Shown piece by piece: positions 23,278 to 25,427 of a stretch of 25,427 nucleotides of DNA. The stretch is from Avimonas intestinalis (GTDB lineage Bacteria > Bacillota > Clostridia > Oscillospirales > Acutalibacteraceae): the NCBI GenBank assembly GCA_904380375.1, contig CAJFID010000033.1, positions 1 through 25,427 on the forward strand. The letters run 5' to 3'. Each line of letters starts with the position of its first letter. Within the stretch, counting starts at the first letter, position 1. A program made the translations under genes and the position numbers. A model generated the notes under the pieces. That model had not been told where the DNA came from and did not search any database. It was given only the letters and a program-made list of their open reading frames with translations.

Positions 23278-23292
23278 TTTGTGTTACACAAA
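23278..23292. promoter_or_regulatory. Palindromic operator candidate before the MerR gene
   Basis: TTTGTGT-T-ACACAAA is a perfect 7+1+7 palindrome. It begins 13 bases after the -10 box, about at or just past the expected transcription start. Its position suits a repressing or autoregulatory site; which protein binds is not known. Confidence 0.55.
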
Positions 23293-23314
23293 TGTCAATA
23301 GGTGAAAAAAGAAA

Positions 23315-24145
23315 GTGAAAAAATATTTTTCCGTGGGAGAAGCGGCAAAGGCCGTCCATACAACGAGCGAAACGCTGCGGCATTATGACCGCATCGGGCT
23401 GGTCAAGCCCAGCAAAAAGGACGAATGGACCAACTACCGCTACTATACCGAGCAGGATCTTGTCCGGCTGAATACGGTGCGGGCTTTGCAGAGGATGGGC
23501 TTGCCCCTGCAGGAGATCAAAAAGGTCTTGTCGTATGACGATCTCCAAAAAATTGTCGACTTTTTAGCGCAGGCGGAGAAAAAGGCCGATGAAAAAATCG
23601 CGGCCCTGCAATACAGCAAATCAAAAATCCAGTCAGCAAAAGCGGACTATGAACGAAAATTGCTGTTACGCCAAAATCCGAACGGCGCCTTTACCAGGGA
23701 TTTCCCAGAGCGGGTGATTTTGCTTTCCGACACCCTAGAAGCGCCGACCCTTGATAATCTTTGGAATTATCTCAGCCACTTCTATGACCAAGTGCCTCCT
23801 GCCTTCAAGGAGCAGTTTGCCTTTGAGGATTTGGCGGGCATTTATACCGAAAACGGGGTATCCAGGCTCTTTGCCGTCTGTACCCGTTATGCGGAGATAG
23901 ACGGATTGAAGGTATTGCCCGAAGGAAAATACCTTTGCGCTGACTGCACCGAAGAAAACCGGGAACAGGTATTGAGCGAGGTCCTGCGTACAGCCCGAAC
24001 GGAATATGGCGCAGAGCCGGCATTTACTGTACAGCTCATCGTCGTATCGGGCATTTTGCACTGGAATTATGAAGTGCAGGTCTATAGCGAGGACGAAGCC
24101 GCAGGAATTGAAAAAGGGGCGGGTGAAGGCGTCGGTATCAAATAG
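23315..24145 (+). CDS. MerR-family regulator with C-terminal effector domain
   Basis: A 276-residue regulator. Residues 1-70 are the MerR winged helix (YFSVGEAAKAVHTTSETLRHYDRIGLVKPSK, then NYRYYTEQDLVRLNTVRALQRMGLPLQEI). Residues ~75-120 form the dimerisation coiled coil. Residues ~130-276 resemble the BmrR/GyrI-type ligand-binding domain, with alternating strands and a closing strand around HWNYEVQVY. This architecture usually senses hydrophobic or cationic small molecules and activates neighbouring genes; the ligand here is unknown. The start GTG at 23315 has AGGTG about 9 bases upstream. It is divergent from the DUF4097-type lipoprotein and preceded by a palindromic site. Confidence 0.93.
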   Translation: MKKYFSVGEAAKAVHTTSETLRHYDRIGLVKPSKKDEWTNYRYYTEQDLVRLNTVRALQRMGLPLQEIKKVLSYDDLQKIVDFLAQAEKKADEKIAALQYSKSKIQSAKADYERKLLLRQNPNGAFTRDFPERVILLSDTLEAPTLDNLWNYLSHFYDQVPPAFKEQFAFEDLAGIYTENGVSRLFAVCTRYAEIDGLKVLPEGKYLCADCTEENREQVLSEVLRTARTEYGAEPAFTVQLIVVSGILHWNYEVQVYSEDEAAGIEKGAGEGVGIK

Positions 24146-24493
24146 GCGCCTTGCCCCTCCCTTTGAATGCAAATGCGCGGCGCAGCAAAAGCGGCATTTT
24201 GTGGGTTCGGGTATAGAATTTCTGCTTGGAATCGCGCCCGCCGAGCCTTATGGAGGCCCTTGCGCGCAATCGGCAAAGCGGAATGCCAGCCTTTTGCGGC
24301 TTGCGGGTATACAAAGAACCAGCACGGTTAGCCGAGATTGGGTATTGGGTAACGAAGTATTATTAAGCGGGCAGAACATTGTACTCTGCCCGCTTATGTG
24401 TTATATTGCAACTGAAGAATTTATTTACTCATTTTTAGAAAAGGTATAGAAGTGGCAATCCTTTATTGGAATATAAAGAGGTGAGTTTTTCTG
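24146..24493. other. Gap between the MerR and third GNAT genes
   Basis: No gene is supported here. The only clear structure is an 11-bp perfect inverted repeat, AAGCGGGCAGA (24365-24375) with TCTGCCCGCTT (24385-24395), without a T-run. Base composition changes near 24400 from mixed to AT-rich. Confidence 0.5.
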
Positions 24494-24931
24494 ATGAAGC
24501 AAATCAAAATTGAAGAAGAACGTATATCCGCAAAGGAATATATAGATTTCCTGAAAAGGACGGATTTGGGTTTACAATATCCAAAGGAACGGTTTGAGGA
24601 AAGAATATCAAAACTTGTTAGGAATGCCTCAATAAGTCTTATTGCAAGAAATGAAAAAGGTTTAATCGTTGGCGTTCTCTTCGGACTAACCGATTTTGCA
24701 TATTGGCTTTATATAACAGATTTAGGTGTTGATAGAGATTTTGAAAGACAAGGAATTGGCAGGCGGCTTATGAAGGCTGCACACGAAAAAGCAGGTGGAA
24801 AAAAGGATATCGCCGTGTATTTGATAGCAAATGAAAATGCCATTCCGTTTTATGAGCGCCTTGGTATGAAAAAAGCAAATAACGTAATGCAGTACAATCA
24901 CATAGAATGGACTGAATTTATAGTGAAATAG
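24494..24931 (+). CDS. GNAT-family N-acetyltransferase
   Basis: A 145-residue GNAT acetyltransferase. Motif A is DLGVDRDFERQGIGRRLMKAAHEKA, with the acetyl-CoA loop RQGIGR. Motif B is LIANENAIPFYERLGMKK, with the Asn and Tyr typical of the catalytic end. The substrate is not predictable. The start ATG at 24494 has AGAGGTGAG about 8 bases upstream. The gene is AT-rich, unlike the regions around it, and is followed by a strong terminator. It is the third AT-rich GNAT gene in 4.3 kb but is not closely similar in sequence to the other two. Confidence 0.93.
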   Translation: MKQIKIEEERISAKEYIDFLKRTDLGLQYPKERFEERISKLVRNASISLIARNEKGLIVGVLFGLTDFAYWLYITDLGVDRDFERQGIGRRLMKAAHEKAGGKKDIAVYLIANENAIPFYERLGMKKANNVMQYNHIEWTEFIVK

Positions 24932-25068
24932 AAAAACCGATTCCCTGTTTGGCTATTGATTTGTTATTAAAACGAACAAAATGGGCACAATCTTCCCAAT
25001 AACCCCTTCGCAGGTGCCGCCTGAAAGTGTCCTAATGGGTTACATGCTTTTGGAAAGCAATATATAGC

Positions 25069-25108
25069 AAAAATCGAGGCAGAGTCTGTTGGCTCTGCCT
25101 CGATTTTT
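25069..25108 (+). terminator. Bidirectional terminator after the third GNAT gene
   Basis: A 16-bp perfect stem, 25069-25084 with 25093-25108, has an 8-base loop, A5 on one side and T5 on the other. It lies 137 bases past the GNAT stop. The long symmetrical A/T ends allow termination in both directions. The stretch 24932-25068 holds no gene that I can see. Confidence 0.9.
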
Positions 25109-25244
25109 AACCTTCGTTATGGAACTTCATTATACCATGCCGGTTCTTTGCACTGATTGCATCTTTGTGTTCCCGCCCCCTATGCCAACGGCTGCCGGCA
25201 CGGCAATATTGTCCCGGGTGCGCTGATTCCGGGATTTCTCACCT

Positions 25245-25269
25245 CCGCGCCAGGTGCCGCAGGGCGCGG
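25245..25269 (-). other. GC hairpin downstream of the right-edge gene
   Basis: CCGCGCC (25245-25251) pairs with GGCGCGG (25263-25269), 25 bases past the stop at 25295. No T-run follows on the minus strand. Confidence 0.45.
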
Positions 25270-25294
25270 AAACAGGAGCGAAATCCAAGAAGCT

Positions 25295-25426
25295 CTACAA
25301 GGCTTCTTTTTGCAGCAGTACCACCGTCTCAACTTGCTGTTCATTGTCCAAACTGATATTCATATCTTCCTCTATGATAGGCAGTCGGAACTTGATAGAT
25401 TTCAACCACTGGCCATTGGGCTGACG
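25295..25426 (-). CDS. 3' fragment of an unidentified minus-strand gene
   Basis: The minus-strand frame from the window edge gives 43 residues ending in DNEQQVETVVLLQKEAL and a TAG stop. V-E-T-V-[VA]-L-L is reminiscent of the C-terminal HVETV motif of RumA/RlmD-type 23S rRNA methyltransferases, or of mobile-element proteins carrying the same string. Real family members usually continue beyond this motif, so the gene may be truncated. The rest lies outside the window and the assignment is weak. Confidence 0.3.
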   Translation of the reverse strand, partial: RQPNGQWLKSIKFRLPIIEEDMNISLDNEQQVETVVLLQKEAL

Positions 25427-25427
25427 C

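Noticed and set aside
25010..25260. Repeated 10-mer CAGGTGCCGC
   Set aside because: Only ten bases match and the flanks differ; this can occur by chance.

Overview
The window looks like chromosome from a GC-rich, endospore-forming member of the Clostridia, probably Oscillospirales-like. The basis is a full-length spoIIE, a DUF1385 (YqhQ-type) gene next to prmC, AAAGGAGG-type ribosome binding sites and intrinsic terminators. No species can be named from the sequence alone. Most long open frames antisense to the real genes are artefacts of high GC.

Layout. (1) 1-580: the window opens inside a broken tyrosine-recombinase gene that stops resembling an integrase at about 160, next to a cluster of palindromes. 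A tRNA-Lys(TTT) follows on the minus strand with a consensus promoter, a typical integration boundary. (2) 990-8000, minus strand: spoIIE, a DUF3825-like gene, trpS and a class I/II aminotransferase. A 700-base gap upstream of spoIIE holds a terminator, a long polypyrimidine tract and a candidate Spo0A-type promoter. (3) 8283-11693, plus strand: gltX and glnS in tandem, divergent from the aminotransferase across interleaved promoters. (4) 11983-13713, minus: an XRE regulator with a seven-fold helical repeat domain, and a small VOC protein. (5) 13859-19998, minus: a probable operon of FG-GAP/VCBS lipoprotein, OmpR-type response regulator, sensor kinase, DUF1385 membrane protein and prmC, read from a promoter near 20154-20182. 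(6) 20183-21930: an AT-rich island with two GNAT acetyltransferases, flanked by direct repeats and carrying a short repeat family. (7) 21981-22064: tRNA-Leu(TAG). (8) 22436-24145: a DUF4097-type lipoprotein divergent from a MerR regulator. (9) 24494-25427: a third AT-rich GNAT gene with a strong terminator, then the 3' end of an unidentified minus-strand gene running off the window.

How the genes fit together: the core is translation (two tRNAs, three aminoacyl-tRNA synthetases, release-factor methylation by PrmC) and sporulation (SpoIIE). The lipoprotein plus two-component system looks like an envelope-sensing unit. The accessory parts are the integrase remnant, the three AT-rich acetyltransferases and the right-edge fragment. 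No complete mobile element, CRISPR array or defence system is visible. The least ordinary features are the XRE-solenoid protein, the direct-repeat-bounded GNAT island with its repeated 3' tails, the promoter embedded in the tRNA-Leu terminator hairpin, and the phased 0A-box-like sites before spoIIE.
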